A stretch of 32,105 nt of DNA from Pseudomonadota bacterium (GCA_963204815.1 CAUJHQ010000112.1:1-32105), one strand, 5' to 3'. Positions 7,963 through 16,023 are shown, counted from the stretch's first letter. Notes: a model not told the origin generated them from the letters alone. Made by a program: numbers and translations.

Positions 7963-10131
7963 ATGGACATGCTCGTTTCGCGCCGTGGCTTCATCGGCAG
8001 CGCCGCCGCCGGGTCGCTCGTCATCGGCTGGCACATCCCGGCCGTCACGCAGGGCAGCGCGCCGCAGGAGCTGAACGCCTGGGTGGTGGTGCAGCCCGAC
8101 GAGAAGGTGATCATCCGCATCGCCCGCTCCGAGATGGGCCAGGGCACGCTCACCGGGCTGGCGCAGCTGGTGGCCGAAGAGCTGGAATGCGACTGGGCGC
8201 GCGTCGCCACCGAATACCCCACGCCGGCCCAGAACCTGGCGCGCAACCGCGCCTGGGGCAGCATGAGCACGGGCGGCAGCCGCGGCATCCGCGAGTCGCA
8301 CGAGTACGTGCGCAAGGGCGGCGCGCTGGCGCGCGCCGTGCTCGTGCAGGCCGCAGCAGACGAATGGAAGGTGCCGGCGTCCGAGTGCCGTGTCGCCAAG
8401 GGCGTGGTCACGCACCCGGGCTCGGGCCGCAGCACCAGCTACGGCAAGGTCGCCGGCGCCGCGGCGAAGCTGAAGCCGCCGGCCGACGTGACGCTGAAGG
8501 ACCCGAAGCAGTGGACGCTGGCCGGCGCGCGCCTAGCGCGGCTGGACACGGTCGACAAGACCACCGGCGCGCAGGTCTACGGCACTGACCTCGTGTTGCC
8601 CGGCATGCTCAACGCCGCCATCCGCGCCTGCCCGGTGTTCGGCGGCACGCTGAAGAGCGTCAATGCCGCCGCGGTGGCGAAGATGCCGGGCGTGAAGAAG
8701 GTGGTGCGCGTGGGCGACAACGCCATCGCCGTCGTCGCCGACACCTGGTGGCGCGCGAAGAAGGCCCTCGACGCGCTGCCGGTCGAGTGGGACCTTGGCC
8801 CCAACGCCGCCGTGCAGCAGGCCACGATCGATGCCACGCTGAAGGCCGGCCTCGACGCCGACCGCGCCGCCGAAGGCAACCGCGTGGGCGACGTCAACGG
8901 CGCGCTCGCCATCGCCTACCGCCGCGTCGAGGCCGTCTACAGCTTCCCGTTCCAGAACCACGCGACGATGGAGACGATGAACGCGACGGCGAAGTGGACG
9001 CCCGAGCGTTGCGAGGTCTGGACGCCGACGCAGAACGGCGACGCCGCGCTCGCCGCCACCGCCGAGGCCGCCGGCCTGAAGCCGGCGCAGTGCGAGGTCT
9101 ACAAGATCCACCTCGGCGGCGGCTTCGGCCGCCGCGGCGCCGTGCACGACTGGGTGCGCCAGGCGGTGCTGATCGCGAAGGAACTGCCCGGCACGCCGGT
9201 GAAGCTGATCTGGTCGCGCGAAGAGGACATGACGCAAGGCCGCTACCACCCCGTCACGCAGTGCAAGCTGCAGGCAGGGCTGGACGCGCAAGGCAACCTG
9301 ACGGCGCTGCACATGCGCATCTCGGGGCAGTCCATCGTCGCCGGCATCTTTCCGCAGAACATCAAGGACGGCAAGGACCCGGTCGTCTTCCAGGGCCTGA
9401 ACCCGGGCGGGCCCGAGGCGGCGTTCGGCTACACCGTGCCGAACCTGCTGATCGACCACGCGATGCGCAACCCGCACGTGCCGCCGGGCTTCTGGCGCGG
9501 CGTGAACCTGAACCAGAACGCGGTCTACCTCGAGTGCTTCATCGACGAGGTTGCCGCCGCCACGCAGCAGGACCCGCTGGCGCTGCGGCGCAAGCTGATG
9601 GCCAACCACCCGAAGCACCTGGCGGTGCTGAACGCCGCCGCCGAACGCGCCGGCTGGGGCAAGCCGGCGCCCGACGTCGGCGGCCAGAAGGTCTTCCGCG
9701 GCCTGTGCGTGACGCATGGCTTCGGCAGCTACGTGGCGGCCTGCGCCGAGGTGTCGGTCAGCAAGGACGGCGAACTCACGGTGCACCGCATCGTCGCCGC
9801 CACCGACCCCGGCCACGCGGTCAACCCGCAGCAGATCGAGGCGCAGGTCGAAGGCTCCTTCGTCTACGGCCTGTCGGCGGCGCTGTTCGGCGAGTGCACG
9901 GTGAAGGACGGCCGCATCCTGCAGACCAACTTCGACACCTACCCGGTGCTGAAGATGGCGCAGATGCCCAAGGTGGAGACCGTGCTCGTGCCGAGCGGCG
10001 GCTTCTGGGGCGGTGTCGGCGAGCCGACGATCGCCGTCGCCGCGCCGGCGGTGCTGAACGCGATCTTCGCCGCCACCGGCATCCGCGTGCGCCACCTGCC
10101 GCTGAAGCACACCAGCCTCAAGCGGGCGTGA
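7963..10131 (+). CDS. iorB: Isoquinoline 1-oxidoreductase-type large subunit, Tat-exported molybdenum hydroxylase
   Basis: A 722-residue molybdopterin-binding subunit of the IorB type. The start MDMLVSRRGFIGSAAAG is a twin-arginine signal (SRRGFI at residues 6-11), so the folded two-subunit enzyme should be exported to the periplasm together with IorA. Core motifs include ARSEMGQGTLTGLAQLVAEEL, HLGGGFGRRG, and near the end GGFWGGVGEP, whose Glu687 is at the position of the catalytic base of the family. It is fused in the IorB manner rather than split. There is no FAD subunit nearby, consistent with a periplasmic enzyme that reduces a cytochrome c. The following gene, seven bases downstream, encodes a cytochrome c that could serve as acceptor. 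Substrate unknown: heteroaromatic or aldehyde hydroxylation is the family's chemistry. Confidence 0.9.
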   Translation: MDMLVSRRGFIGSAAAGSLVIGWHIPAVTQGSAPQELNAWVVVQPDEKVIIRIARSEMGQGTLTGLAQLVAEELECDWARVATEYPTPAQNLARNRAWGSMSTGGSRGIRESHEYVRKGGALARAVLVQAAADEWKVPASECRVAKGVVTHPGSGRSTSYGKVAGAAAKLKPPADVTLKDPKQWTLAGARLARLDTVDKTTGAQVYGTDLVLPGMLNAAIRACPVFGGTLKSVNAAAVAKMPGVKKVVRVGDNAIAVVADTWWRAKKALDALPVEWDLGPNAAVQQATIDATLKAGLDADRAAEGNRVGDVNGALAIAYRRVEAVYSFPFQNHATMETMNATAKWTPERCEVWTPTQNGDAALAATAEAAGLKPAQCEVYKIHLGGGFGRRGAVHDWVRQAVLIAKELPGTPVKLIWSREEDMTQGRYHPVTQCKLQAGLDAQGNLTALHMRISGQSIVAGIFPQNIKDGKDPVVFQGLNPGGPEAAFGYTVPNLLIDHAMRNPHVPPGFWRGVNLNQNAVYLECFIDEVAAATQQDPLALRRKLMANHPKHLAVLNAAAERAGWGKPAPDVGGQKVFRGLCVTHGFGSYVAACAEVSVSKDGELTVHRIVAATDPGHAVNPQQIEAQVEGSFVYGLSAALFGECTVKDGRILQTNFDTYPVLKMAQMPKVETVLVPSGGFWGGVGEPTIAVAAPAVLNAIFAATGIRVRHLPLKHTSLKRA

Positions 10132-10138
10132 CGCGCGC

Positions 10139-10540
10139 GTGAGCCTGGCCGCGCTTGCCGCGCTCGTGGGCACGCTCACGGTGGTGGGCGATGGCGTGCC
10201 GCAGCCGCTGACCGAAACGGCCGGCGACCCGGCGCGCGGTCGCGCCATCGTCGCCAGCCGGCAGCAGGGGCTGTGCCTGCTGTGCCACAGCGGGCCGATC
10301 CCCGAAGAGCGCTTCCAGGGCAACCTGGCGCCGCCGCTGGACGGTGCCGGTGCTCGCTGGAGCGCCGCCCAGCTGCGCCTGCGCGTCGCCGACGCGCGCC
10401 GCGTCAACCCGCAAAGCCTGATGCCGGCCTTCTACCGGGCCGACGGCCTGCAGCGCGTGGCGCCCGCCTTCGCCGGCCGGCCGGTGCTGACGGCGCAGCA
10501 GGTCGAGGACGTGGTGGCGTACCTGCTGACGCTGAAGTAG
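10139..10540 (+). CDS. soxX: SoxX-like monoheme cytochrome c
   Basis: A 133-residue cytochrome c with heme motif CLLCH (Cys46, Cys49, His50). The pattern is that of SoxX: GDPARGRAIVASRQ, CLLCHSGPIPEERFQGNLAP, WSAAQLRLRVADARR, SLMPAFYR with the likely axial Met95, and the closing EDVVAYLLTLK. SoxX pairs with SoxA to attach thiosulfate to SoxY. The only usable start is GTG at 10139, because the frame is closed by a stop 33 bases upstream; the resulting signal segment is hydrophobic but lacks the usual basic residues. It follows iorB by seven bases and lies about 4.7 kb from soxYZA, so it may serve IorAB, SoxA, or both. The SoxX family call is firm from motif order; the partner is inferred. Confidence 0.85.
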   Translation: MSLAALAALVGTLTVVGDGVPQPLTETAGDPARGRAIVASRQQGLCLLCHSGPIPEERFQGNLAPPLDGAGARWSAAQLRLRVADARRVNPQSLMPAFYRADGLQRVAPAFAGRPVLTAQQVEDVVAYLLTLK

Positions 10541-10544
10541 CGCG

Positions 10545-10811
10545 TCAGCGGGCGACCGCCCACGCCACGACGATCAGCACCAGCACCGCCACCAGCCAGC
10601 CCAGCACGAGCCGGCGCCACAGCGGCGGGGCGGCGCGCAGCTCCATGAAGTCGAGCGCGATCGCCACGCCCTTGGCCAGCGCGAGGCCGAAGATCAGCAG
10701 CACCGGCGCGAGGGCGCCGCCGGCCAGTGCGCCGCTCTCGCCGGCGAACCAGGTCACGCCGGTGGCGGCGAGCAGGCCGAGCCAGACAAGGTCGAGACGG
10801 TCCAGTCGCAT
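10545..10811 (-). CDS. norF: NorF-like cytochrome c oxidase subunit IV family protein
   Basis: An 88-residue membrane protein with about three hydrophobic helices (residues 6-22, 33-53 and 68-86) and a short basic end. Size, topology and position directly after a NorE-like gene match NorF/COX IV-like proteins, which assist nitric oxide reductase or a heme-copper oxidase in a way that is not well defined. The ATG at 10811 has the strong site GAGGAGGGT upstream and lies 13 bases after the norE stop, so it is the last gene of the fdxA-norE-norF unit. It converges on soxX with four bases between the stop codons. Confidence 0.78.
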   Translation of the reverse strand: MRLDRLDLVWLGLLAATGVTWFAGESGALAGGALAPVLLIFGLALAKGVAIALDFMELRAAPPLWRRLVLGWLVAVLVLIVVAWAVAR

Positions 10812-10824
10812 CGCGGCACCCTCC

Positions 10825-11406
10825 TCAGCGCATCACGTAGAGCAGCGGAAACAGCACGATCCACAGCAGGTCGACCATGTGCCAGAAGGCCGCCGCCGAC
10901 TCCGGCGTGTTCAGCCGCTGCGGCCCGTAGGCGCCACGGCCGGCGTGCCATGCCACGACGGCGAGGAACACCGCCGCCACCGCCACGTGCAGGAAGTGGA
11001 AGACCGTGAGCATCAGGTAGAACATCCAGAAGGTGTTCGTCGTGAGGTCGATGCCGGCGTCGAACTTGGCCGCCAGCTCGGCCGATTTCGACAGCAGGAA
11101 CGCGGCTGCGCAGGCCAGCGCCGCCAGCAGCCAGCGCCGGCCGCGCCGCGCGTCGTCGCCGTGCAGCGATCGAACGGCGCGCGCCACGCACCAGCTGCCG
11201 CTCACCAGCCACACGGTGTTCAGCGCGCCGGCGCTCACGTCGAGCGTGGCCTGCGCGGCGTCGAACAGCGCGGTCTCGCGGGTGCGCGCGAACGCGTACG
11301 CGACGAACAGCAGACCGAAGGTCAGCAGCTCGGCGCCGATGACGAACCACAGCGCGAGGTCGCCGCGCAGCCGCGGCGGCGCCAGCGTTTCAGCGCTCGA
11401 GCTCAC
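10825..11406 (-). CDS. norE: NorE-like heme-copper oxidase subunit III family protein
   Basis: A 193-residue inner-membrane protein of the cytochrome oxidase subunit III family with about five hydrophobic helices (near residues 17-38, 60-78, 92-108, 126-152 and 171-191). The signatures LTVFHFLHV and [17 protein letters not shown] are those of the short NorE/CtaE-like proteins rather than a full aa3 oxidase subunit. The start is a GTG at 11406 that lies within the end of fdxA (17-base overlap), so the two are coupled. No NorB, NorC or oxidase subunit I is in the window. The NsrR-like palindrome upstream of fdxA supports the link to nitric oxide. An alternative is an accessory subunit of another heme-copper oxidase. 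Confidence 0.8.
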   Translation of the reverse strand: MSSSAETLAPPRLRGDLALWFVIGAELLTFGLLFVAYAFARTRETALFDAAQATLDVSAGALNTVWLVSGSWCVARAVRSLHGDDARRGRRWLLAALACAAAFLLSKSAELAAKFDAGIDLTTNTFWMFYLMLTVFHFLHVAVAAVFLAVVAWHAGRGAYGPQRLNTPESAAAFWHMVDLLWIVLFPLLYVMR

Positions 11407-11713
11407 GGCGCTTGACGGTGATGGTGCGCCACTGCTCGGCGTCGGGCAGCGGGGCCTTGGACTTCGTGATCGGATTCCACTGCTGCGCCAGTTCGGCGTT
11501 CAGCGGCGTGAAGTCGAGCTGGTCCGACGGCACGTCCTCCTCGGCGTAGATCGCCGACACCGGGCACTCCGGCACGCAGACGGCGCAGTCGATGCAGTCG
11601 ACGGGGTCGATGACGAGGAAGTTCGGGCCCTCGCGGAAGGCGTCGGTCGGGCAGACATCGACGCAGTCGGTGTACTTGCAGCGGATGCAGGCTTCGGTGA
11701 CGACGAAGGTCAT
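11390..11713 (-). CDS. fdxA: 7Fe ferredoxin [3Fe-4S][4Fe-4S], FdxA type
   Basis: A 107-residue ferredoxin with Cys9, Cys12, Cys17, Cys21 in the first motif ([15 protein letters not shown]) and Cys40, Cys43, Cys46, Cys50 in the second ([13 protein letters not shown]). The spacing fits the 7Fe FdI/FdxA class: Cys9, Cys17 and Cys50 for the 3Fe-4S cluster and Cys21, Cys40, Cys43 and Cys46 for the 4Fe-4S cluster. The long carboxy tail ([16 protein letters not shown]) is typical. I chose ATG 11713, giving the family start [10 protein letters not shown]; an in-frame ATG at 11755 would leave almost no leader after the predicted promoter. It heads the fdxA-norE-norF unit and would act as a cytoplasmic electron carrier. 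Confidence 0.9.
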   Translation of the reverse strand: MTFVVTEACIRCKYTDCVDVCPTDAFREGPNFLVIDPVDCIDCAVCVPECPVSAIYAEEDVPSDQLDFTPLNAELAQQWNPITKSKAPLPDAEQWRTITVKRRELER

Positions 11714-11758
11714 GACGCGGGCGGCGCACGGGGCGGCGGCCCGCACGCGGTTCATTCA

Positions 11759-11781
11759 AAGATGCGCATTGTATGCATCTA
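11759..11781 (-). promoter_or_regulatory. NsrR-like nitric oxide operator overlapping a -10 element
   Basis: A 23-base palindrome with half sites AAGATGC and GCATCTA separated by nine bases, the geometry and core of NsrR boxes (AAGATG-type halves with an ATGC core). A minus-strand -10-like hexamer TACAAT lies inside it at 11773-11768, so a bound repressor would block transcription of fdxA-norE-norF. No convincing -35 is seen. The site is 46-68 bases upstream of the fdxA ATG. NsrR is a known nitric-oxide-sensing repressor; that it acts here is inference. Confidence 0.55.
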
Positions 11782-11796
11782 TTGGAGGCGCCACGC

Positions 11797-13254
11797 TCAG
11801 CCCAGGAACCCCAGGTTCGCCGGGTACCCCGGAAACCCCGCCGCGGCGCCGAAGTTGCGCAGGTTCGGCAGGATGCCGGCGAGCTCGCCGTCGGCAACGC
11901 CGAACCAGCGCGCCAGCGTGGCCGCGTACTGGTCGACCGAAGTCGTGGGAATCAGCCGGCCCTGGCCGATGTGCCATTGGTCTTCGGCCGCCGCGGTGTT
12001 GCCGATGCTCACCGGCGGCGGCACGCCGTAGAAGGCCTTGCCGCGCACCGCGCCGCCGACGACGAGGTGGTGGCCGCCCCAGCCGTGGTCGGTGCCGTCG
12101 CCATTGCTCGTGAGCGTGCGGCCGAAGTCCGACGCCGTGAAGCTCGTCACCTTGTCGGCGACACCGAGCTCGACGGTGGCGTCGTAGAACGCGGTCAGCG
12201 CTTCGCTCACGCGGCGCAGCAGCACCGGCTGCGTGGCGACCAGGTTGTCGTGCAGGTCGAAGCCGCCGAGCGAGACGATGAACACCTGCCGCTTGTTGCC
12301 GAGCGCCGTGCGCGCGCCGATCAGCTGCGCGACGATCTTCAGCTGGTCGGCCAGCGAGTTGCCGGTCGGGAAGGCGGTGGCGAGGTTGACGCCGGACAGC
12401 GCCGCCGTGAGCTGCCCTTCGGCGTCGATCGAGCGCTTCGTGACGCGGTTGTATTCGTTCTCCAGCACGTGCGTGCGCGGCTCGGTGATCAACTCGTTGA
12501 GCACGCGCGCAGACGCGGCGCTCCACAGGCCGGCCACCCCTTCGCGCACCGCGCGCACCTGCACCGCGCCCTGCGTGCTCACCTGGTACTGCTGCGCCGT
12601 GTCGCCCGACAGGAACACCGCGTTGCCGGTGGCCGAGATGCAGGTGAACAGCGAATTGCCGTTGCTCGACAAGGCCAGGTCGCCGAGGTTGCCGCCCCAG
12701 CCCACCGTGCTGCCTTCGGCGCCCTGGGCCTGCCACACCGACTGCTGGTCGTTGTGCGAGAGCAGCTGCGGCGGCAGCGGGTAGCGCACGCGGTCGCCGC
12801 TGAAGACCTCGGCCTTCGTCGTCGGGCGGATCAGCGGGCCGGTGTTCAGCAGCACCGCCGCGCGGCCGCTGTTGAAGAGCCCGGCCAGCCCCGTCATCGC
12901 CGGGTGCAGCGCGTACTGGCGGCCACCGGCCAGCGGCGTGGTCGGCGCGAGCAGCGTGCCGGCCAGCGCGGCCTGCTCGATCGCCAGCCCCGCCGGGCCC
13001 GGGCCGGCGCTGCGGATGCCGCGGTAGGCCTGCCAGCTGGGCGTGTCGTAGCTGACCACGGTGTTGGCGTAGTCGTTGCCGCCGTACAGGAACACGCAGA
13101 CGAGGGCGCGGTAGTCGCTGGCGTCGAAGGCGGCGGCGTCGCCGAAGGCCGCGAGGTTCAGGCCGAAGGGCGTGGCGGCGCCGGCCAGCGCCAGGTGGCC
13201 GGCGCGGCGCAGGAAGGCGCGGCGCGATTCGGGCGAGGGGTGCCGGGGGGTCAT
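11797..13254 (-). CDS. DUF1501 family protein, Tat-exported
   Basis: A 485-residue DUF1501 protein (sulfatase-like fold, function undefined). The start MTPRHPSPESRRAFLRRAG is a twin-arginine signal. Family features include VFLYGGNDYANTVV near the mature start, FIVSLGGFDLHDN in the middle, FTASDFGRTLTSN, and the hallmark DHGWGGHHLVVGG in the last third. It follows the DUF1800 gene by ten bases on the same strand, the usual DUF1800-DUF1501 pair whose products are thought to work together outside the cytoplasm, but no reaction is established. It has a short unoperated gap before the fdxA promoter, so its transcript may run towards fdxA. Confidence 0.88.
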   Translation of the reverse strand: MTPRHPSPESRRAFLRRAGHLALAGAATPFGLNLAAFGDAAAFDASDYRALVCVFLYGGNDYANTVVSYDTPSWQAYRGIRSAGPGPAGLAIEQAALAGTLLAPTTPLAGGRQYALHPAMTGLAGLFNSGRAAVLLNTGPLIRPTTKAEVFSGDRVRYPLPPQLLSHNDQQSVWQAQGAEGSTVGWGGNLGDLALSSNGNSLFTCISATGNAVFLSGDTAQQYQVSTQGAVQVRAVREGVAGLWSAASARVLNELITEPRTHVLENEYNRVTKRSIDAEGQLTAALSGVNLATAFPTGNSLADQLKIVAQLIGARTALGNKRQVFIVSLGGFDLHDNLVATQPVLLRRVSEALTAFYDATVELGVADKVTSFTASDFGRTLTSNGDGTDHGWGGHHLVVGGAVRGKAFYGVPPPVSIGNTAAAEDQWHIGQGRLIPTTSVDQYAATLARWFGVADGELAGILPNLRNFGAAAGFPGYPANLGFLG

Positions 13255-13264
13255 GCGCGCGCTC

Positions 13265-15160
13265 CTACTTCTGCACCAGGTACTCGGGGCAGCACATCAC
13301 GAAGCAGATCGCGGCGACGACGCGCCAGCGTTTCTGCTCGGCGGTGCTGGCATCGGTGACGGTCTGCTCGCGCAGCGCGTCGACGATGCGCTGCTGCGTG
13401 GCGTCGCTCAGCTGGCCGGCGCACAGCAGCAGGTTCAGGCGCCTCACCAACGCCACCGGGTCGGCGACCAGGGCCAGCTCCGGCGTGTAGGTGCTGGCGA
13501 TGTCGAAGCCGTCGCCCGGGTACGGCCCGGCGTAGACCGCCGGGTAGCCGGGGCGGTCGGGCCAGACCACGTACATGCCGAGGAAGGCCCAGATCTCCAG
13601 CGCGTTGATCCACTGGCTGACGCTGGACTCGTTGACGATCTGGAACTCCGGCGCGGTGGCGCCGCTGGCCGCCAGCGCGGTGCCCGGCGGCACGTAGCCG
13701 GGGCGGAAGAAGTTGAAGACCGACGGCGAGAAGAACGCGTACTGGCCGAAGTTGAAGCGCGGGTTCTCGGTGTCGTAGGACCACTTCCAGGTGCCCGCCG
13801 CCGACTCGACGGCGAAGGTGCGCGCCCACTGGTAGTGGCGCACCATCGGCTCGCGCAGCTTGCCGTGCGTGGGCGACGTGAGCCCGGCGGCGCCGACCGC
13901 TTCCTCGTCGAGCAGGATCGCCTTCCACACCGCCTTCAGGTCGCCACGTACGCCGGCGCCGTTGTCGTTGAACTTGGCCGCCACGCGCGCCACGTAGGCC
14001 GGGCTCGGGTGGCTGCTGACGAGGCGCTGGATCATCTGGCGCGCGAAGAAGGGGCCGACGTTCGGGTGGTTGAAGAGCGCGTCGAGCGCGATGCGCAGCG
14101 CCTGCGGGCCGGGTGTGTCGGCCGGCACCGTGGTGCCCAGGAAGCTGGCCGCCAGCGTGCTGTGGCGCGCGGCGTCGAAGACCATCGGCCGGCGCGTGAA
14201 CTCCGGGTAGGGGCGCGGCGAGCCGTCGTTCGCCGACGCGAACGAGCGGCCGTCGCTCCAGAAGTCGTAGCCCGTGAACACGCGCGCCAGCCCGGAGACG
14301 TCGTCCTGCGTGTAGGTGGGGATCGGGCGGCCGCTGCCGTCGAGCCTGGGCGTGCCGTCCAGGTTCAGCTGCACGAGGCCGATGGTGAAGAGCTGCATCA
14401 CCTCGCGTGCGTAGTTCTCGTCGGGCACGCGGCCGGTGGCGGGGTCTTCCTTGGCGTTGCCGCGCGTGTTGAGCCAGGCGCCCATCACCGGGTTCAGCGT
14501 CACGTCTTCCAGCAGCTGGCGGAAGTTGCCGAAGGCATTGGCGTTGAGCTGGTCCCAGTAGTGCGCCAGGCCCAGGTGCGTCCAGGTGACGTTGGCGACG
14601 AAGACCGAGACGACGAACTGCTCCGACAGCGCCAGCGCCACGCGCTTGCGCACCGCGTCGGGCTGCTTGACCATCTGGTGGCCCATGACGAACTGGATCG
14701 TGTAGCCGCCGCCGTCGTAGAAGCGGAACTCGTCGATCGCGCCGTAGCCCTTGGCCATCATCCAGTCCCAGGCCTTCTCGGCGACGGGCCGCGCCATCTG
14801 CGCGTCCAGCCAGGCGGCGGCGCCCTGGGCCTTGACGGCGGCGATGTCGGCTTCCGTCGCGGCCACCTGCGCGTGCAGCAGGAAGCGCGCGGCGGCCCTG
14901 TCGGCGGGGTCGAGCGCGTAGGGCGAGGCGGGCGTGGGCGGCGGGCTGGGGCTCGGCGTCGGCGTCGGCGTCGGGCTCGGCGTCGGCGTCGGTGTCGGTC
15001 CCCCGGTGGGCGGCGGCGGGTCGTCGCCCCCGCCCCCGCCGCAGGCCGCCAGCGCGGCGCTGGCAAGCGAGGCGATGACCAGCGACAGCGGCAGCGCCGG
15101 CCGGGCCTCTTCGGCGGCCGGCGCGGTGTCGGCCGGCGCGTCGGCTTGCGTGTCGTCCAT
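13265..15160 (-). CDS. DUF1800 family lipoprotein with Pro-Thr-rich linker
   Basis: A 631-residue DUF1800 protein. It has an unusual amino end: about 20 mostly acidic residues (MDDTQADAPADTAPAAEEAR) before a hydrophobic segment and the lipobox LAAC, cysteine at about residue 40, then a Gly run and a Pro/Thr/Ser linker. The DUF1800 domain begins near ALDPADRAAARFLLHAQ and includes VPDENYAREVMQLFTIGL, LARVFTGYDFWS, FFARQMIQRLVSSHPS and PSVFNFFRPGY, all family landmarks. The ATG at 15160 has GGGGAGG upstream; longer frames run into the opposite-strand soxY. It is the first gene of a pair with DUF1501. Anchoring in the outer membrane is inferred from the lipobox; the acidic n-region makes the signal atypical. 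Confidence 0.87.
   Translation of the reverse strand: MDDTQADAPADTAPAAEEARPALPLSLVIASLASAALAACGGGGGDDPPPPTGGPTPTPTPSPTPTPTPSPSPPPTPASPYALDPADRAAARFLLHAQVAATEADIAAVKAQGAAAWLDAQMARPVAEKAWDWMMAKGYGAIDEFRFYDGGGYTIQFVMGHQMVKQPDAVRKRVALALSEQFVVSVFVANVTWTHLGLAHYWDQLNANAFGNFRQLLEDVTLNPVMGAWLNTRGNAKEDPATGRVPDENYAREVMQLFTIGLVQLNLDGTPRLDGSGRPIPTYTQDDVSGLARVFTGYDFWSDGRSFASANDGSPRPYPEFTRRPMVFDAARHSTLAASFLGTTVPADTPGPQALRIALDALFNHPNVGPFFARQMIQRLVSSHPSPAYVARVAAKFNDNGAGVRGDLKAVWKAILLDEEAVGAAGLTSPTHGKLREPMVRHYQWARTFAVESAAGTWKWSYDTENPRFNFGQYAFFSPSVFNFFRPGYVPPGTALAASGATAPEFQIVNESSVSQWINALEIWAFLGMYVVWPDRPGYPAVYAGPYPGDGFDIASTYTPELALVADPVALVRRLNLLLCAGQLSDATQQRIVDALREQTVTDASTAEQKRWRVVAAICFVMCCPEYLVQK
14951..14999. 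repeat. Imperfect GGCGTC-type hexamer tandem repeat in the DUF1800 gene
   Basis: About eight copies of a six-base unit (GGCGTC with GGGCTC and GGTGTC variants on the plus strand) encode the Thr-Pro/Ser-Pro linker of the DUF1800 lipoprotein. Copy number changes would stay in frame, so the linker length can vary without breaking the gene. Confidence 0.8.
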
Positions 15161-15186
15161 CGAGCCTCCCCAGGCGAGCAGCGGCC

Positions 15187-15204
15187 ATCGTATTCGCCTA
15201 CGAT
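15187..15204. promoter_or_regulatory. Palindromic candidate operator between DUF1800 and soxY
   Basis: A perfect inverted repeat, ATCGTA-N6-TACGAT, lies in the 93-base region between the divergent DUF1800 and soxY genes. TACGAT resembles a -10 hexamer on both strands, so a dimeric regulator here could control both directions. No regulator gene is adjacent; support is symmetry and position. Confidence 0.35.
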
Positions 15205-15253
15205 CTCCGCAGCCGCAACCGTCTGCTACCGACCCGGCCCCGCCGACGCTCCG

Positions 15254-15694
15254 ATGCCCCTGCACCGCCGCCAGATCGCCATCGCCGGCTTCGGCACGCT
15301 GCTGCTGCGGCCGGCACGGGCCACGCCGCAGGCGCTGCAGGCCGCCATCGAGGCCTTCGCCGACGGCCGCACGCCGCGCCAGGGCCGCGTCACGCTGGAC
15401 ATCGCGCCGCTCATCGAGAACGGCAACGCCGTGCCGGTGACGGTGCAGGTGCAGAGCCCGATGACCGCCGCCGACCACGTGCGCCAGATCGCGCTCTTCA
15501 CCGAACGCAACCCGAACCCCGAGGTCGCGGTGTTCCACCTCGGCCCGCGCAGCGGGCGCGCGGCGGTGTCCACGCGCATCCGGCTCGCCACCTCGCAGCG
15601 GCTGGTGGCGCTGGCGAAGCTGAACGACGGCAGCGTGTGGCAGCAGTCGGTGGACGTGATCGTCACGCTGTCGGCCTGCGTGGAAGGCGGCTGA
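15254..15694 (+). CDS. soxY: SoxY-like thiosulfate carrier protein
   Basis: A 146-residue SoxY-family protein, the periplasmic carrier on whose carboxy-terminal cysteine sulfur is bound during thiosulfate oxidation. The signal MPLHRRQIAIAGFG is twin-arginine-like. The body has VTLDIAPLIENGNAVPVTVQVQ, HVRQIALFTERNPNPEVAVFHLGP and RIRLATSQRLVALAKLNDGSVW, the SoxY landmarks. The end reads TLSACVEGG, with Cys142 followed by four residues, unlike the GGCGG end of canonical SoxY. It starts the soxY-soxZ-soxA run and diverges from DUF1800. The fold and the single terminal cysteine support the function; the altered tail is a caution. Confidence 0.87.
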   Translation: MPLHRRQIAIAGFGTLLLRPARATPQALQAAIEAFADGRTPRQGRVTLDIAPLIENGNAVPVTVQVQSPMTAADHVRQIALFTERNPNPEVAVFHLGPRSGRAAVSTRIRLATSQRLVALAKLNDGSVWQQSVDVIVTLSACVEGG

Positions 15695-15699
15695 ACGCG

Positions 15700-16023
15700 A
15701 TGGCCACGCGCGCCCTCGTCTTCGCGCCGAAGACCGCCCGCCGCGGCGAGGTCCTCGAGATCCGCGCCACCGTGCAGCACCCGATGGAGACCGGCCACCG
15801 CAGCGACAGCGCCGGCGGCGTGCTGCCGCGCGACATCCTCCGCCGCATGGAATGCCGCTGGGACGGCGAGCTCGTCTTCGCGGCCGACCTGCACGCCGCC
15901 GTCGCCGCCAACCCGCTGCTCGCCTTCCCGGTGGTGGCGCTGGCCAGCGGCACGCTGAGCGTCAGCTGGACCGGCGACAACGGCTTCGCGCACACCGAGA
16001 GCGTGGCGATCAGCGTCGCATGA
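15700..16023 (+). CDS. soxZ: SoxZ-like sulfur-oxidation partner protein
   Basis: A 107-residue SoxZ-family protein, which forms the SoxYZ heterodimer. It reads ARRGEVLEIRATVQHPMETGHRSD, then RRMECRWDGELVFAADLH, and ends GTLSVSWTGDNGFAHTESVAISV, the immunoglobulin-like order of SoxZ. As usual it has no signal peptide, because it is exported with SoxY by the Tat system. It starts five bases after soxY and overlaps soxA by ATGA. One cysteine is present, not part of a known SoxZ site. Confidence 0.88.
   Translation: MATRALVFAPKTARRGEVLEIRATVQHPMETGHRSDSAGGVLPRDILRRMECRWDGELVFAADLHAAVAANPLLAFPVVALASGTLSVSWTGDNGFAHTESVAISVA

Noticed and set aside
8533..10407. Long minus-strand open frame opposite iorB
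   Set aside because: Low-complexity Arg/Val/His composition and no motif; iorB on the plus strand is clearly real over the same stretch.
14938..15000. Clustered short repeats considered as a CRISPR-like array
   Set aside because: They are six-base units without spacers inside a coding linker.
13172..15253. Long plus-strand upstream extension of the soxY reading frame
   Set aside because: It runs antisense through the DUF1800 gene with no domain; SoxY has a proper Tat-like start at 15254.
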